From Corynebacterium incognita (lineage in GTDB: Bacteria > Actinomycetota > Actinomycetes > Mycobacteriales > Mycobacteriaceae), in contig NZ_CP059404.1 in the NCBI RefSeq assembly GCF_014217255.1, positions 124,001-188,000 of the forward strand: a stretch of DNA of 64,000 nt, in the 5' to 3' direction. Position 1 is the first letter of the stretch. Every line of letters begins with the position of its first letter. The notes under the pieces are model-generated. The model ran no database searches, was not told the origin of the DNA, and was given only the letters and a program-made list of their open reading frames with translations. The translations under genes and the position numbers were made by a program. Positions 30,244 through 40,892 of the stretch are shown here, piece by piece.

Positions 30244-31341
30244 CTAGATGACGCGGCGGTCCTTGGGGAACGTGGTGATGATACGCGGGGCACCTTCAGT
30301 AATGATGAGGGTGTCCTCGATGCGCACGCCGCCCTTGCCCGGTACGTAGACGCCGGGCTCGATCGTCAACGTCATACCAGGGGCCAGCTCGCCCTTACCG
30401 GTGGTAGCGGCGTACGGAGCCTCGTGGACATCGAGGCCGATGCCGTGGCCAGTGGAGTGGTTAAAGTACTCCCCGTATCCAGCTTCTTCGATAATCGAGC
30501 GGCAGGCCGCGTCGACCTCAACCAGCGTGGTGCCCGGGCGCGCCGCCTCCACGCCCGCGTGCTGCGCCCGCAGCACAAGGTCGTAGATCTCGCGCGTGAA
30601 GTCAGATTCCTCACCCATGATGAAGGTGCGGGTCATGTCCGAATTGAAGCCACGCAAGTGGGCACCGAAGTCGATGGTGACGAAGTCACCGTTGTCAATG
30701 ACACGATCATCAGCGCCGTGATGCGGCTTGGCGGAATTGGGCCCAGACGCCACGATGGTGTCGAAGCTCGGGCGCTCCGCCCCGGCGGTACGCATGCGGT
30801 ACTCCAAGTCCGCCGCCACCTCGCGCTCGGTCCTGCCCACCGCCAGGCCACCCGCGTCTAGGAGATCGTCGAGCGCCTTGGTGGCCAGCGCCGCGATCTC
30901 GGTGAGCTTCGTTAGCGACACCTCATCTTTGGTCTCGCGGAGCTTCTCGACGACCCCGGTCACCGGGACCAGATCAATATCTTCCGGTGCTTTCTCTTTC
31001 AGCTTGTCGAAAGCCGCGATAGAAAGGTGCGTGGCTTCCACGCCCACGCGGGCCGGGGCCGGCACCGTCGCAAGAAGCTCGGCAAACATCTCCCGCGTAA
31101 TCTTCGCCTCGATATCGGGGACTTCTTCGGCGATTTGGGTGGTGTACCGCCCATCAGTGGCGATGTTGGCCGTCATGTCCTTTTCCACGATGAGCGCGCC
31201 GTTAGAACCCGAGAAGTTGGTGAGGTAGCGCACGTTGATGAGATTAGTAACCAGCAGGGCGTCCAGGCGCTGGGCGGCCAAATTGGACGCTAGGGCGCGG
31301 CGACGGTTAGAAAATCGAGTATCAGCCAACGGCATAGTCAT
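30244..31341 (-). CDS. pepQ: M24 family aminopeptidase (Xaa-Pro peptidase, PepQ-like)
   Basis: 365 residues. An N-terminal creatinase-like domain (residues 1 to about 130, FSNRRRALASNLAAQRLDAL) is followed by the pita-bread catalytic domain. Metal ligands are seen in TIDFGAHLRGFNSDMTRTF (two Asp), HSTGHGIGLDVHE (His) and LTIEPGVYVPGKGGVRIED (two Glu). The enzyme removes N-terminal residues ahead of proline or cleaves Xaa-Pro dipeptides; which of these cannot be told. The position between aroQ and efp is conserved. Confidence 0.93.
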   Translation of the reverse strand: MTMPLADTRFSNRRRALASNLAAQRLDALLVTNLINVRYLTNFSGSNGALIVEKDMTANIATDGRYTTQIAEEVPDIEAKITREMFAELLATVPAPARVGVEATHLSIAAFDKLKEKAPEDIDLVPVTGVVEKLRETKDEVSLTKLTEIAALATKALDDLLDAGGLAVGRTEREVAADLEYRMRTAGAERPSFDTIVASGPNSAKPHHGADDRVIDNGDFVTIDFGAHLRGFNSDMTRTFIMGEESDFTREIYDLVLRAQHAGVEAARPGTTLVEVDAACRSIIEEAGYGEYFNHSTGHGIGLDVHEAPYAATTGKGELAPGMTLTIEPGVYVPGKGGVRIEDTLIITEGAPRIITTFPKDRRVI

Positions 31342-31427
31342 ACCTCCATTACAGTGTGCCCGCTTACCTCCCCACGGAGCATTGGGGAACTAGGCGGGCG
31401 GAACTCAACAATGAAAGGAAAGTCTAC

Positions 31428-31871
31428 CTAAAGTACAGGGTCAGCGTGGGAAAAATAGTCAACTGCCGCGAAGTAACCGTGGACTCCGAGCCCGGCGATG
31501 ACTCCGCGGGCCGCGGCTGCCAAGTAGGAGTGATGGCGGAACTCTTCGCGCCCGTAGACGTTACTCAGATGTACCTCCACGTAGCCGGCACCGTCGGCGA
31601 TCTCAGCCAAGGCATCGCGCAAGGCGACCGAGGTGTGCGTCAAGGCCCCCGCGTTGACGATGACTGCCCAGCCGTTATCCGCCGCTTCGTGTACCCACTC
31701 CACCAGCTGCCCCTCGTGGTTGGACTGACGGGCGTCAACTTCTTGTCCGCGTTCGCGCGCATAGTCGGCCACGCGGTTCTGAATATCTGCAAGGGTGGTT
31801 GTTCCGTAAATCTCCGGCTGGCGCTTGCCCAGGCGGTCCAAATTTGGGCCGTGCAGCAGCAAAATAGTCAT
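31428..31871 (-). CDS. aroQ: 3-dehydroquinate dehydratase, type II
   Basis: 147 residues from the ATG at 31871; a longer frame upstream belongs to another reading of aroB. It dehydrates 3-dehydroquinate in the shikimate pathway. It begins [20 protein letters not shown], with the Arg and Tyr of the active-site lid nearby (YGTTTL). [16 protein letters not shown] and [17 protein letters not shown] are the substrate-binding loops of the dodecameric type II family. It follows aroB by 10 bases. Confidence 0.96.
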   Translation of the reverse strand: MTILLLHGPNLDRLGKRQPEIYGTTTLADIQNRVADYARERGQEVDARQSNHEGQLVEWVHEAADNGWAVIVNAGALTHTSVALRDALAEIADGAGYVEVHLSNVYGREEFRHHSYLAAAARGVIAGLGVHGYFAAVDYFSHADPVL

Positions 31872-31881
31872 GCGCTCAAGC

Positions 31882-32967
31882 CTATCTCGTGATGGCGTCG
31901 TAGGCGGCGCGGACGTCGGCCTCGTCTGGGGACTCCAGTCGGCGTGGCGAACCAATCGCTTCCAACACCACGAAACGGAGCGCGCCATCGCGGTTCTTTT
32001 TGTCGCGTGACATGGCGTCGCGCAACTCAGGGAAGCGGTCGGGAGCGTAGGACGTCGGCAAGCCTACGGACTCGAGGACGTTCTCGTGTACACTAACGAC
32101 GTCCGCGCTGAGCACCCCTACCTGATGCGCGAGGTGCGCGACGAACATCATGCCCACCGCGACCGCATGACCGTGCCGCCACTCGTAGTGCTCACGCAGC
32201 TCAATCGCGTGGCCGAAGGTATGGCCATAATTGAGAATCTCCCGCAAGCCAGATTCCTTCAAGTCTTGGGAGACGACGTCCGCCTTAATCCGGATAGCCT
32301 TGGCAATCAAAGTAGGTAATTGTTGATGGGGATCCAGGCAGGCCTGCGGATCGGCGAGGTACGCGGCAATGATTGAATCATCAGCAATGAAACCGCACTT
32401 GATGATCTCGGCGGACCCGGCGACGATCTCGGTGTGCGGTAGCGCGTCCAGAACGTCCAGGTCCACAAAAACGCTATCAGGCTCGTGGAAAGCGCCCACG
32501 AGATTCTTGCCGGCAGCAGTATTGATGCCGGTCTTGCCGCCCACGGCGGCATCCACCATCGCGAGCAGAGTGGTGGGAACCTGGATGACCTTAATGCCAC
32601 GCATCCAGGTAGCGGCGACGAAGCCGGCCAGGTCGGTGGTCGCGCCGCCGCCGAGCCCAATCAAGACATCGCTGCGGGAAAAGGACTTCTCTCCTAACAC
32701 GTCCCACAGGTGGGCCAGCACGTCGGTGCTCTTGCAGGATTCTGCGTCCGGGAGCACTTCCACATGCACCTCGAGTCCGCCATGAGAAGCGCCGAGCTCC
32801 GCCGCCAGTGTGTCGGCTGCAGTGGCCAGCGGTGGAGCAACCAGCACCAGTGCTTTCCGCGCGCCGATGGAACGCGCGCGTTCCACGACTGCGGGAGCCA
32901 GTCCCCTGCCCACCACAACGTCGTAGGGGTTCGCCCCGCGTACCGGGATAGTCGTCAGTTCCACCAC
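31882..32967 (-). CDS. aroB: 3-dehydroquinate synthase
   Basis: 361 residues. It turns DAHP into 3-dehydroquinate using NAD and zinc. Signatures are [42 protein letters not shown], and the zinc-site HTFGHAIE with its histidines. Two GTG codons occur at the start; the second, at 32964, has better spacing from GAGGAG. It sits between aroK and aroQ in the shikimate block. Confidence 0.97.
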   Translation of the reverse strand: MVELTTIPVRGANPYDVVVGRGLAPAVVERARSIGARKALVLVAPPLATAADTLAAELGASHGGLEVHVEVLPDAESCKSTDVLAHLWDVLGEKSFSRSDVLIGLGGGATTDLAGFVAATWMRGIKVIQVPTTLLAMVDAAVGGKTGINTAAGKNLVGAFHEPDSVFVDLDVLDALPHTEIVAGSAEIIKCGFIADDSIIAAYLADPQACLDPHQQLPTLIAKAIRIKADVVSQDLKESGLREILNYGHTFGHAIELREHYEWRHGHAVAVGMMFVAHLAHQVGVLSADVVSVHENVLESVGLPTSYAPDRFPELRDAMSRDKKNRDGALRFVVLEAIGSPRRLESPDEADVRAAYDAITR

Positions 32968-33016
32968 AAACTCCTCACCTCAGATTGGACGTTGAACAGC
33001 GCATACCGATCAGAAC

Positions 33017-33571
33017 CTAGACGTGGTCCAGGGCAACGGATTCAATAAAGCCCAGGATATCGCCAACAACCTGCTGTGGGGTCTTGCCATCCGTCCGCGC
33101 CTTAAAGTCTGCAACCTCACGGTAAAGCGGGCCGCGCTGCTCAAGCAGAGACATGTAGTGCTGCACTGGGTCGTCGGCTTTCAAAACGGGGCGCGTGTTC
33201 TCCCCGCTGGTACGCCGAATCCCCTCCTCGGCGGAGACGTCCAAGTAGACCACAGTGTGGCGGGCCAGCAGGTCGCGGGTGACGGGACTCAGTACTGCTC
33301 CCCCGCCCAGGCTGACGACACCGCCGGAGGCGAGGGATTGCGCGACGAATTCCTCTTCCTTGGCGCGGAACGCCTCCTCCCCGAGCAGGTTGTACACGTC
33401 ACCGCAGGGGATACCGAAGTCCTCTGCGATAAGAGCGTCCGAGTCAACGAAAGGAAGCATCAGGGTGCTAGCCAAGCGCCGCCCAATGGTGGATTTTCCA
33501 GCTCCGGGCGGGCCCACCAACACAACGCGGGGTCCGCCGCTGGCCACGCTCAAAGGTGCCTGATCATTCAC
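33017..33571 (-). CDS. aroK: Shikimate kinase
   Basis: 184 residues. It phosphorylates shikimate. The P-loop GPPGAGKSTIGRRLAS (19-34), the shikimate-site DSDALIAEDFGIPCGD and GGGAVLSP, and the lid arginines in TSGENTRPVL are present. It lies between aroC and aroB, as in mycobacteria and corynebacteria. Confidence 0.96.
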   Translation of the reverse strand: MNDQAPLSVASGGPRVVLVGPPGAGKSTIGRRLASTLMLPFVDSDALIAEDFGIPCGDVYNLLGEEAFRAKEEEFVAQSLASGGVVSLGGGAVLSPVTRDLLARHTVVYLDVSAEEGIRRTSGENTRPVLKADDPVQHYMSLLEQRGPLYREVADFKARTDGKTPQQVVGDILGFIESVALDHV

Positions 33572-33644
33572 TAGCCTTCGCCTTCCTTCTCAGGATTTCT
33601 GGATTCCAGATAAACATCCGCATCAATATCCGCAGTGCTGCAGT

Positions 33645-34868
33645 CTATTGCGAGCTGTCGGCGTCATCGAATTCGAGACGCTGGGACACGTATCCGTTAT
33701 AGCTATCAATATTTCGGACAGTTTCCGTTACGGAGTCACCCCCGAACTTCTCACGCACTGCTTCAGCCAGCACGAGCGCAACCATCGCCTCGGCCACGAC
33801 ACCTGCCGCCGGCACAGCGCACACATCGGAGCGTTGGTGAATGGCTGTCGCGGCAGCGCCGGTAGACATGTCCACAGTAGACAGGGCACGGGGCACGGTG
33901 GAAATCGGCTTCATCGCTGCCCGCACCCGCAGCTGCTGGCCGTTAGTCATCCCGCCCTCGAGACCGCCGGCCCGGTTGCTCAGCCTCTCAACGCCTCTTG
34001 GGGTGCGCACCATTTCGTCGTGCGCCTGCGTGCCCGGGCGACGGGCTTCCGCGAAGCCATCGCCGATCTCTACGCCCTTGATGGCCTGGATGCTCATCAA
34101 TGCGGCGGCCAAGCGCGCATCCAGGCGGGCGTCCCACCGCGTGTGCGAGCCGAGGCCGATGGGCACGCCATCAACGATCACTTCCACCACACCGCCGAGG
34201 GTGTCACCGGATTTCTTAGCGCGCTCAATATTGTCCACCATCTCGGCGGCGGCATCGGCATCGTAAGCGCGAACCGGCGAGGCATCGATGTCGTCCAAGT
34301 CAGCTGCGGAAGGGCTAGCACCAGAATAGGGCTCCATATCACCAATGGCCACGACGTGTGAAAACACGTCGATGCCCAGGGTCTGCCGCAAGAACTGCCG
34401 CGCCACGGTTCCGGCCGCAACGCGAGCGGCGGTCTCTCGCGCGGACGCTCGCTCCAAAATCGGACGAGCATCCTCATGGCCGTATTTGACCATGCCGGCA
34501 AAGTCCGCGTGGCCCGGACGAGGACGGGTCAACTGCGCGCCTCGTCCGGAATTGAGCGCGGAGGCAACCTCTGAATCTTCGGTATCCACTGGATCCGCAG
34601 ACATGATGGTGGTCCACTTGGGCCACTCTGTGTTGCCAATCATGATGACCACCGGGCTGCCCAGGGTCACGCCGTGCCTCACGCCCGCCAGAAGCGTGAC
34701 ATCGTCGGCTTCAAACTTCATGCGGGCGCCGCGACCGTAGCCTAGGCGGCGCCGTGCGAGTTGCCGAGAGATGGCTTCAGAACTCAACTTGATGCCAGCG
34801 GGCAGGTCCTCCACCATGGCGATGAGAGCCTGGCCGTGCGATTCTCCAGCAGTTGACCAACGAAACAT
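33645..34868 (-). CDS. aroC: Chorismate synthase
   Basis: 407 residues from the ATG at 34868. It makes chorismate with reduced [41 protein letters not shown] and [20 protein letters not shown] are the family's FMN and substrate signatures, and [15 protein letters not shown] is near the C-terminus. The first enzyme of the pathway, DAHP synthase, is not in the window. It follows the prepilin peptidase gene by only 7 bases. Confidence 0.97.
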   Translation of the reverse strand: MFRWSTAGESHGQALIAMVEDLPAGIKLSSEAISRQLARRRLGYGRGARMKFEADDVTLLAGVRHGVTLGSPVVIMIGNTEWPKWTTIMSADPVDTEDSEVASALNSGRGAQLTRPRPGHADFAGMVKYGHEDARPILERASARETAARVAAGTVARQFLRQTLGIDVFSHVVAIGDMEPYSGASPSAADLDDIDASPVRAYDADAAAEMVDNIERAKKSGDTLGGVVEVIVDGVPIGLGSHTRWDARLDARLAAALMSIQAIKGVEIGDGFAEARRPGTQAHDEMVRTPRGVERLSNRAGGLEGGMTNGQQLRVRAAMKPISTVPRALSTVDMSTGAAATAIHQRSDVCAVPAAGVVAEAMVALVLAEAVREKFGGDSVTETVRNIDSYNGYVSQRLEFDDADSSQ

Positions 34869-34875
34869 ACATGGA

Positions 34876-35331
34876 TTATGCCATGAGCACAGCGGCCATG
34901 ACTGATACGGTGGCAATAATCATGCTCGGACCGTGTGGAATCCCTCCGCGAGCTACCCGGGATGTCCGCACAACAAGGTGCCATCCCACGGCACCGACAA
35001 GCGTTAACGCGGCGGCGCATCCTATCGCTAGTACTACCGCAAGGAAGCCTCCGACCCACTGCACTACCGGGCCCAGCGTTGCGGCAAGCTTGATGTCCCC
35101 GCCACCCACTGCGCCGTGAGGTTGCGCGAGAGCCAACGCTACATACAGTAGAGGCCAGGCCAAGCCCCACAGCGCCTCCGGCGCCCACAGTGCTGCTGCC
35201 ACCACTGCTCCGGCAGCGGCAGGCAGCGTTAAGAAGTTAGGTAACCGCTGCCACCGAAAGTCATAAATGCACAACGCAACCGCCCACGTCGCAGCGCAGA
35301 CCAGCGCTGCGACGGTGCCAAAGTCCCCCAC
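34876..35331 (-). CDS. Prepilin peptidase, A24 family, core domain only
   Basis: 151 residues, with no N-terminal methyltransferase/zinc domain, so about half the length of PilD. The two catalytic aspartates of the aspartic membrane peptidase are visible: Asp24 in [10 protein letters not shown] and Asp79 in GGGDIKL. Several hydrophobic segments form a membrane core, and IPHGPSMI is the usual family C-terminal motif. It may process type IV or Tad-like prepilins, but no pilin gene is within the window. It sits between aroE and aroC, an arrangement seen in other actinobacteria. Confidence 0.85.
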   Translation of the reverse strand: MGDFGTVAALVCAATWAVALCIYDFRWQRLPNFLTLPAAAGAVVAAALWAPEALWGLAWPLLYVALALAQPHGAVGGGDIKLAATLGPVVQWVGGFLAVVLAIGCAAALTLVGAVGWHLVVRTSRVARGGIPHGPSMIIATVSVMAAVLMA

Positions 35332-35421
35332 CCGTATTCCCCTCTACTTCCCCGCCGTATGGTCGACCAAGCCCCTTTAATTGTGCAGGCCCCCGCCAAC
35401 ACAACGATGTCTAGATTGAGA

Positions 35422-36285
35422 CTACCGCAATTGCAGGGCTCGGTGCAGGGCAGCTTCCATCGCCGCCACGGGCGCGGTGTGGCCAGTGAATTGCTCGAAC
35501 TGTTGCACGCCTTGGTGCAGCAGCATGGTGTGGCCCCCAGCAGTGCGGTAGCCATTAGCGGCAGCCTGCTTAATCAGCGACGTTGGCCAAGGATCGTAGA
35601 TAACATCAAAGACCTTGGTATGTGCCAGCGCGCGCTCACACCCGGCCAGCGCGGCCGACGGCACCGTGGACACCAACACGTCTGCCCCGAGAGCCAGTTC
35701 GCGCAGGCGTTCAGTCGCTTCAGAGTTGAGCTGCTGGAAGTCCACGGTAATCCCCAGGGCGTCGATAAGCTCCTTGAACTCCGCGCTGCGATCGCTGCGA
35801 TTGAGAACAGTAACGTGGGCGAAGCCCTCCTGCGCCAGAGCCCACAGCGCCGGCCGCGCGGTGCCCCCAGCACCGATGAGTACTGCCTTGCGCGGGGTCG
35901 AATCATCCTCATTAGCCTGCAGGTCAAGCGTGCGGAGCGCACCGACGACGCCATCGCAGTCGGTGTTATCGGCCCGCCACAGAGGACGGGAGCCCGCATG
36001 CCCCATCTGTACAAGGGTATTGGCCGAGCCAATGAGTGCGGCCCGAGGAGTCACCTCGTCGGCGAAGTCCAGCGCCCGGAACTTCAACGGCATAGTCACC
36101 GACAAGCCGGTGACGTCGGGGGCGTCGACAGGCAACCGCGACATGAAGTCACCAAAGCCCGCCTCGTCTACGTCGAAACGGTGGTATGTCCAGGAATCCA
36201 GACGCCGAGCCACATAGCCCGCGTTGTGCATGTCCGGGGACAACGAATGAGCAATCGGGGAACCGATCACCGCGGCGCGAGGCAT
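35422..36285 (-). CDS. aroE: Shikimate dehydrogenase
   Basis: 287 residues. It reduces 3-dehydroshikimate with NADPH. The shikimate-binding AAVIGSPIAHSLSPDMHNAG is at the start, then DVTGLSVTMPLKFRALDF and the dinucleotide loop LIGAGGTARPALWAL. The last part has AGGHTMLLHQGVQQFEQFTG. It lies 40 bases after mltG and 90 before the prepilin peptidase gene. Confidence 0.96.
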   Translation of the reverse strand: MPRAAVIGSPIAHSLSPDMHNAGYVARRLDSWTYHRFDVDEAGFGDFMSRLPVDAPDVTGLSVTMPLKFRALDFADEVTPRAALIGSANTLVQMGHAGSRPLWRADNTDCDGVVGALRTLDLQANEDDSTPRKAVLIGAGGTARPALWALAQEGFAHVTVLNRSDRSAEFKELIDALGITVDFQQLNSEATERLRELALGADVLVSTVPSAALAGCERALAHTKVFDVIYDPWPTSLIKQAAANGYRTAGGHTMLLHQGVQQFEQFTGHTAPVAAMEAALHRALQLR

Positions 36286-36325
36286 GACATCTCCTTAAAA
36301 GTATCGTGGCGCAGTCGACGGTTGC

Positions 36326-37525
36326 CTAGCGGTGCTGGTCGAGGATGCCGGAGTTCATGGCCTTGTCCACGTTCTTCAGGTGTTCATCGTAGTCGTCAGA
36401 AAACACCGTGGTGCCCTGGTCGTCCACCGTGACGAAGAACAACCACTTGCCGTCAGCGGGATCCTCCATCGCCGAGATGGCTTCCTCGCTCGGGCTGGCG
36501 ATCGGGGTCTCCGGGAGACCGTCCTTGGCATAAGTGTTCCACGGAGTCTTCTCGGCGCGGTGTTCGTCCGTGGTGGCCAGCTCCACATCCTCGAGACCGT
36601 AATTCACCGTGGAGTCGAACTCCAGACGCATTGGCTCTTTGAGACGGTTCAGGATAACGCGGGCGACCTTGTCGAATTCTCCCGCCGGAGCCTCGCGCTC
36701 GACCAGCGACGCGGAGGTGAGCAGCTCGTAGGGGCTCAGGCCGATGGCCTTGGCACGGTTTTCGATGTCAGTCTCGTTGTACTTCTTCGTCGATCGAGTA
36801 ATCAGATCCGTCAGGATTTCCTCAGCGTTCATCTCTGGGTTCAGGACGTACTGGCCTGGGGCAATAAGCCCCTCCAAGCGCTTCGGGTCATCGCCACGCT
36901 TTTCGATGTCGCTCCGCGCCCATTCCGGCACGCCGAGCGCCTCAAGGTCCGCGGTAGCGGCCACCTTTTCCAGGTCCTCCTTCTTGACGCAGGATTCCTT
37001 GTCCTCGCCTTGGCAGGAGGCGTCGGCAATCATCGAGTAAATGCCCAATCGCTTGTCCCCGCCGATGACCTGGAGATCAGACAGCGTCGCGCCACCTGGA
37101 ACGTCGAGGAGATCCACCTTGTTGTCCGGGTTCAGCAGAGCGTCCACTGCGGACTTCGCACTCATTTCCTCCTGCAGGCGATAAAAGCCTGGCTGGACAT
37201 CACCTGCGTCGGGATTGTTCGCCGCCGCAGTCTGGAAAGCCCCATCAGACTTCACAATGTTTTTGTCCACCAGCTGCTGCCCCAGCTGGGATACCGCAGA
37301 GCCTTCCGGAATCTCCACCAGCTTGGTCACGCCGTTGCCGGTCCCCTCGTAGTCTGCTGTCACGGATCGCTCCTCCCCTCCTCCGAACAGCTTGGACACG
37401 CCAATGTAGCCGATAGCGCCGATGACCAGCACCAGCGACGCCACAAGTACGGCGAGGCCGCGCTGCCGACGCTTAACGTACTTGGTGTCCATACGTCGCG
37501 CCATGCGGGGATTTCTTGGACTCAT
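36326..37525 (-). CDS. mltG: Endolytic murein transglycosylase MltG
   Basis: 399 residues. A basic N-terminus and one membrane helix at about 23-44 precede the extracellular YceG-like domain. The family motif ASLVERE (272-278), followed by ILNRLKEPMRLEFDSTVNY, holds the catalytic glutamate region. MltG cuts nascent glycan strands and so sets chain termini. The insert with two cysteines near 171 and 179 (CQGEDKESC) could form an extracytoplasmic disulfide. It lies between ruvX and aroE, the common bacterial ruvX-mltG-aroE order. Confidence 0.93.
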   Translation of the reverse strand: MSPRNPRMARRMDTKYVKRRQRGLAVLVASLVLVIGAIGYIGVSKLFGGGEERSVTADYEGTGNGVTKLVEIPEGSAVSQLGQQLVDKNIVKSDGAFQTAAANNPDAGDVQPGFYRLQEEMSAKSAVDALLNPDNKVDLLDVPGGATLSDLQVIGGDKRLGIYSMIADASCQGEDKESCVKKEDLEKVAATADLEALGVPEWARSDIEKRGDDPKRLEGLIAPGQYVLNPEMNAEEILTDLITRSTKKYNETDIENRAKAIGLSPYELLTSASLVEREAPAGEFDKVARVILNRLKEPMRLEFDSTVNYGLEDVELATTDEHRAEKTPWNTYAKDGLPETPIASPSEEAISAMEDPADGKWLFFVTVDDQGTTVFSDDYDEHLKNVDKAMNSGILDQHR

Positions 37526-37576
37526 GGTGAAGAAGGTCTCCTTGGTGCTGCCGGTTTAACTGCTGTCGATGTAGGG

Positions 37577-38104
37577 TTATTCACCCGCGGTGTCCCTGGC
37601 GAGGGCGCTGCGACGGGCGTCGAGCCACGACTGCAGAATCTCTACTGCCGCGGCCTGGTCGATCACCTTCCGCCCGGCTTTCTCGCTGACGCCCGACGCC
37701 CGAAGCGCCGTAGTTGCGGCCACCGTGGTGAGTCGTTCATCAGCCATCCGCACCGGCGGAGCTTCTCCTATGTTGGCACTTTTGCTCAGGCGGCGGCGGA
37801 TACGAAACGCTATTTCTTTGGCGTGTTTCACACTTTTTGAGCCATTGCCCTGCAAGTCCCGCGGTAGGCCGACGATGATCTCCACGACTTCGTACTCGGC
37901 GATGAGCTCCAAAATCCGGTCGATGTCGGCGCCATCGCGGTCTTTGAATCCGGTGACGCGCGGCACTGTCTCCACAGGAGTGGCCAGTCGGGCGTCGCGA
38001 TCGCTGGTGGCGACGCCGATGCGCCCCGTGCCGACGTCGAGCGCTAGCCGACGCCCCGCCCCGGGGTCGTCGACCCCAGGCGTGTCCGGTTCCACTTTTG
38101 ACAT
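37577..38104 (-). CDS. ruvX: RuvX/YqgF family RNase H-like nuclease
   Basis: 175 residues. The family is described as a putative Holliday junction resolvase and as a 16S rRNA 5' processing factor. The RNase H fold motifs [30 protein letters not shown] and [12 protein letters not shown] are present, with the catalytic acidic residues. An extra N-terminal stretch of about 18 residues ([12 protein letters not shown]) precedes the fold. It is in the alaS-ruvX-mltG arrangement. Confidence 0.93.
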   Translation of the reverse strand: MSKVEPDTPGVDDPGAGRRLALDVGTGRIGVATSDRDARLATPVETVPRVTGFKDRDGADIDRILELIAEYEVVEIIVGLPRDLQGNGSKSVKHAKEIAFRIRRRLSKSANIGEAPPVRMADERLTTVAATTALRASGVSEKAGRKVIDQAAAVEILQSWLDARRSALARDTAGE

Positions 38105-38132
38105 TTTTAGGTACCGCCTTTCCGCGCGCAGC

Positions 38133-40799
38133 CTACTTGGACTGCAGCAATTCCTTGACGGCCTCGAAGCCGCGCTCGGCGCCCTCCGGGGTGGCGCCCT
38201 GGCCCTGGGCCATGTCGGGCTTTCCGCCGCCGCGGCCGTCGACGTACTCGCCGAACAGTTTCACGACGTCGCCAGCCTTAATGCCGCGGTCCACCGCGGA
38301 CTTGGTGGCGGCGACGATGAACGGGACCTTGCCGTCGTTCTCGGCGGCCAGCACAATGAGAGCGTCCTGGTCGGCCACGCGGCCGCGCAGGTCCGCCGCC
38401 ACGGTACGCAGATCGCCCGCGGCGGTGCCCTCCGGCAGACGCATGGTGATGACCTTGAAGCCGTTGACGTCGTGCGCCGAAGCCACCATGTCAGCGGCCT
38501 TGGCCACGAGCTGGGCCTTGCGGAAGTTCTCCAGCTCCTTCTCCGCGTTCTTCAACTTCTCTGCCAAAGCTGCGATGCGATCTGGGAGCTCCTCCGGCTT
38601 CGCCTTCATATCGCGGGCAACGCCCTCGAGCAGAGCTGCCTCCTTGGAGAAGTAGCGGAACGAGTCCATGCCCGAGTAGGCCTCGATGCGACGGGCGCCG
38701 GAGCCCACGGAGGACTCGCCCAGCACCGCCACCGGACCGATCTGCGAGGAATGCGCCACGTGGGTGCCGCCGCACAGCTCGATGGAAAACGGCCCGCCAA
38801 TTTCCACGACGCGAACGGTCTTACCGTAGTTCTCGCCGAACAGCGCCATGGCGCCCATCTTCTCGGCCTCCTCGCGGGAAGTTTCGATGGTGTTGACCGC
38901 GAAGTCTGCGTCCACCGCCTGGTTGGTGATTGTGGCAATCTCTTCGAGCTGCGCTGGGCTGAGCTGTTCCGTGAAGTTAAAGTCAAAGCGCAGGTAGCCC
39001 GGCTTATTCATGGAACCAGCCTGCACGGCGGTGGGGCCGAGCACCTGGCGCAGGGCCGCGTGGATGAGGTGGGTAGCGGTATGGGCCTGGGTAGCGCCGT
39101 GGCGCCACTGCTCGTCCACCTGCGCGGTCACCGCGGAGCCGAGATCCAGTCCGCCGCGTGTCACCGTGGCCTTGTGGATCCAGAGCTTCTTGCCGATCTG
39201 CTGCACGTCATTGACCTGCAGCTGCGCGTCGCCGGCGAAGATTGAGCCGCGGTCACCCAGCTGGCCGCCGGATTCGGCGTAGAGCGGCGACTGGTCCAAG
39301 ATGACCTCAACCTCGTCGCCTTCCGCGACCTCGTTGACCTTCTGACCACCGCGAACCAGCCCGATCACCTTGGCCGTCGAGCTGAGCTCTTCGTAGCCGG
39401 TGAAGATGGTCGGCTGGTTGTCCACCCACTCGCGGTACAGCGACTCGTCGGCGTGCGCGTTCTTCTTAGCCTTGTTGTCGGCCTTGGCGCGCTCGCGCTG
39501 CTCCGTCATCGCCGCGTCAAAGGCAGCCATGTCCACCTCGAGTCCGGCCTCCGCCGCCATCTCGAGGGTCAGGTCGATGGGGAAGCCGTAGGTATCGTGC
39601 AGCACGAAGGCATCCTGGCCCTGCAAGACCTTCTGCCCGCTACCTTTGAGATTGGCCGCCGCTTCGTCGAAGCGCTGCGTGCCGGACTCCAGGGTCTTGA
39701 GGAAGGCCTTCTCCTCGGCCACGGCCGCGCGGATGACGCGCTCGCGGTTGTCCGCGATTTCCGGGTAGGACGGAGTCATCGTGTCCATGATGGTGTTCAT
39801 GAAGCGCTCCATCGTGGCCCCGGTCGCGCCCAGCAGTCGGGCAGACCGGATGATGCGACGCAGCAGGCGACGCAGGATATAGCCGCGGCCCTCGTTGGAC
39901 GGGGTCACGCCGTCCAGGATGAGCATCATGCCGGTGCGGGAGTGGTCCGCGATGACGCGGAAGCGCACATCGGAGTCCTGATCCTTGCCGTAGGTGGCGC
40001 CAGTGAGTTCCTCAGCAACATCAATAACCGGGCGCAAGAGGTCCGTTTCGTAAACATTGTCCACGCCCTGAAGGATGCAGGCCACGCGCTCAATGCCCAT
40101 ACCAGTATCGATGTTCTTCTGCGGCAGCTCGCCCAACAGCGGGAAATTACCCTTCTTGTCACCCTCGCCGCGCTCGAACTCCATGAAGACCAGGTTCCAG
40201 ATCTCCATGTAACGGTTGTCGTCCGCCTCTGGGCCGCCCTCCTGGCCGTACTCCGGGCCACGGTCGTAGTAAATCTCCGAGCAGGGACCGCATGGCCCAG
40301 GAATGCCCATGGACCAGTAGTTGTCCTCCATGCCCATGCGCTGGATGCGCTCGGCAGGCACCCCGATCTTCTGGTTCCAGATCTCCGCGGCCTCATCGTC
40401 GGTTTCGTACACCGTGACCCACAGGCGCTCCGGGTCTAGGCCCAGGCCACCGTCGTCGACCGAGTTGGTCAGCAACGCCCAGGCGTTCTTAATAGCGCCT
40501 TCCTTGAAGTACTGACCGAAGGAGAAGTTGCCCGCCATCTGGAAGAAGGTGTTGTGGCGGGTCGTAATGCCGACCTCCTCAATGTCCAGGGTGCGCACAC
40601 ACTTCTGGATGGAAGTTGCGGTGCCGTTGGGGAACGGCGGGGTCTGCTGGCCTAAGAAATACGGCTTGAAGGGAACCATGCCCGCGTTAACGAACAGCAA
40701 GTTCGGGTCATCAAGGATCAGCGAGGCGCTCGGTACTTCCTCGTGACCTTGGTTGACGAAGTGCTGGGTGAACCGCTGGCGGATCTCATGGGTCTTCAC
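38133..40799 (-). CDS. alaS: Alanyl-tRNA synthetase
   Basis: 888 residues. The class II catalytic domain is N-terminal ([40 protein letters not shown]). The editing domain has [16 protein letters not shown] and the zinc/editing motif [11 protein letters not shown], and the C-terminal oligomerisation domain ends the protein. All standard parts are complete. It lies 28 bases before ruvX and 93 after rarA. Confidence 0.98.
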   Translation of the reverse strand: MKTHEIRQRFTQHFVNQGHEEVPSASLILDDPNLLFVNAGMVPFKPYFLGQQTPPFPNGTATSIQKCVRTLDIEEVGITTRHNTFFQMAGNFSFGQYFKEGAIKNAWALLTNSVDDGGLGLDPERLWVTVYETDDEAAEIWNQKIGVPAERIQRMGMEDNYWSMGIPGPCGPCSEIYYDRGPEYGQEGGPEADDNRYMEIWNLVFMEFERGEGDKKGNFPLLGELPQKNIDTGMGIERVACILQGVDNVYETDLLRPVIDVAEELTGATYGKDQDSDVRFRVIADHSRTGMMLILDGVTPSNEGRGYILRRLLRRIIRSARLLGATGATMERFMNTIMDTMTPSYPEIADNRERVIRAAVAEEKAFLKTLESGTQRFDEAAANLKGSGQKVLQGQDAFVLHDTYGFPIDLTLEMAAEAGLEVDMAAFDAAMTEQRERAKADNKAKKNAHADESLYREWVDNQPTIFTGYEELSSTAKVIGLVRGGQKVNEVAEGDEVEVILDQSPLYAESGGQLGDRGSIFAGDAQLQVNDVQQIGKKLWIHKATVTRGGLDLGSAVTAQVDEQWRHGATQAHTATHLIHAALRQVLGPTAVQAGSMNKPGYLRFDFNFTEQLSPAQLEEIATITNQAVDADFAVNTIETSREEAEKMGAMALFGENYGKTVRVVEIGGPFSIELCGGTHVAHSSQIGPVAVLGESSVGSGARRIEAYSGMDSFRYFSKEAALLEGVARDMKAKPEELPDRIAALAEKLKNAEKELENFRKAQLVAKAADMVASAHDVNGFKVITMRLPEGTAAGDLRTVAADLRGRVADQDALIVLAAENDGKVPFIVAATKSAVDRGIKAGDVVKLFGEYVDGRGGGKPDMAQGQGATPEGAERGFEAVKELLQSK

Positions 40800-40892
40800 G
40801 TGCTAAATCCTCGCTTGGTCGATGGCAGCTATAACAACGGCTCTACTCTACCCGCGGGTTTGGCATGCTTGGATCCCGCCCCTCCCAAAATC

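Noticed and set aside
36332..37840. A 502-codon plus-strand open frame across mltG and ruvX
   Set aside because: It overlaps two well-supported genes on the opposite strand and has no plausible protein features.
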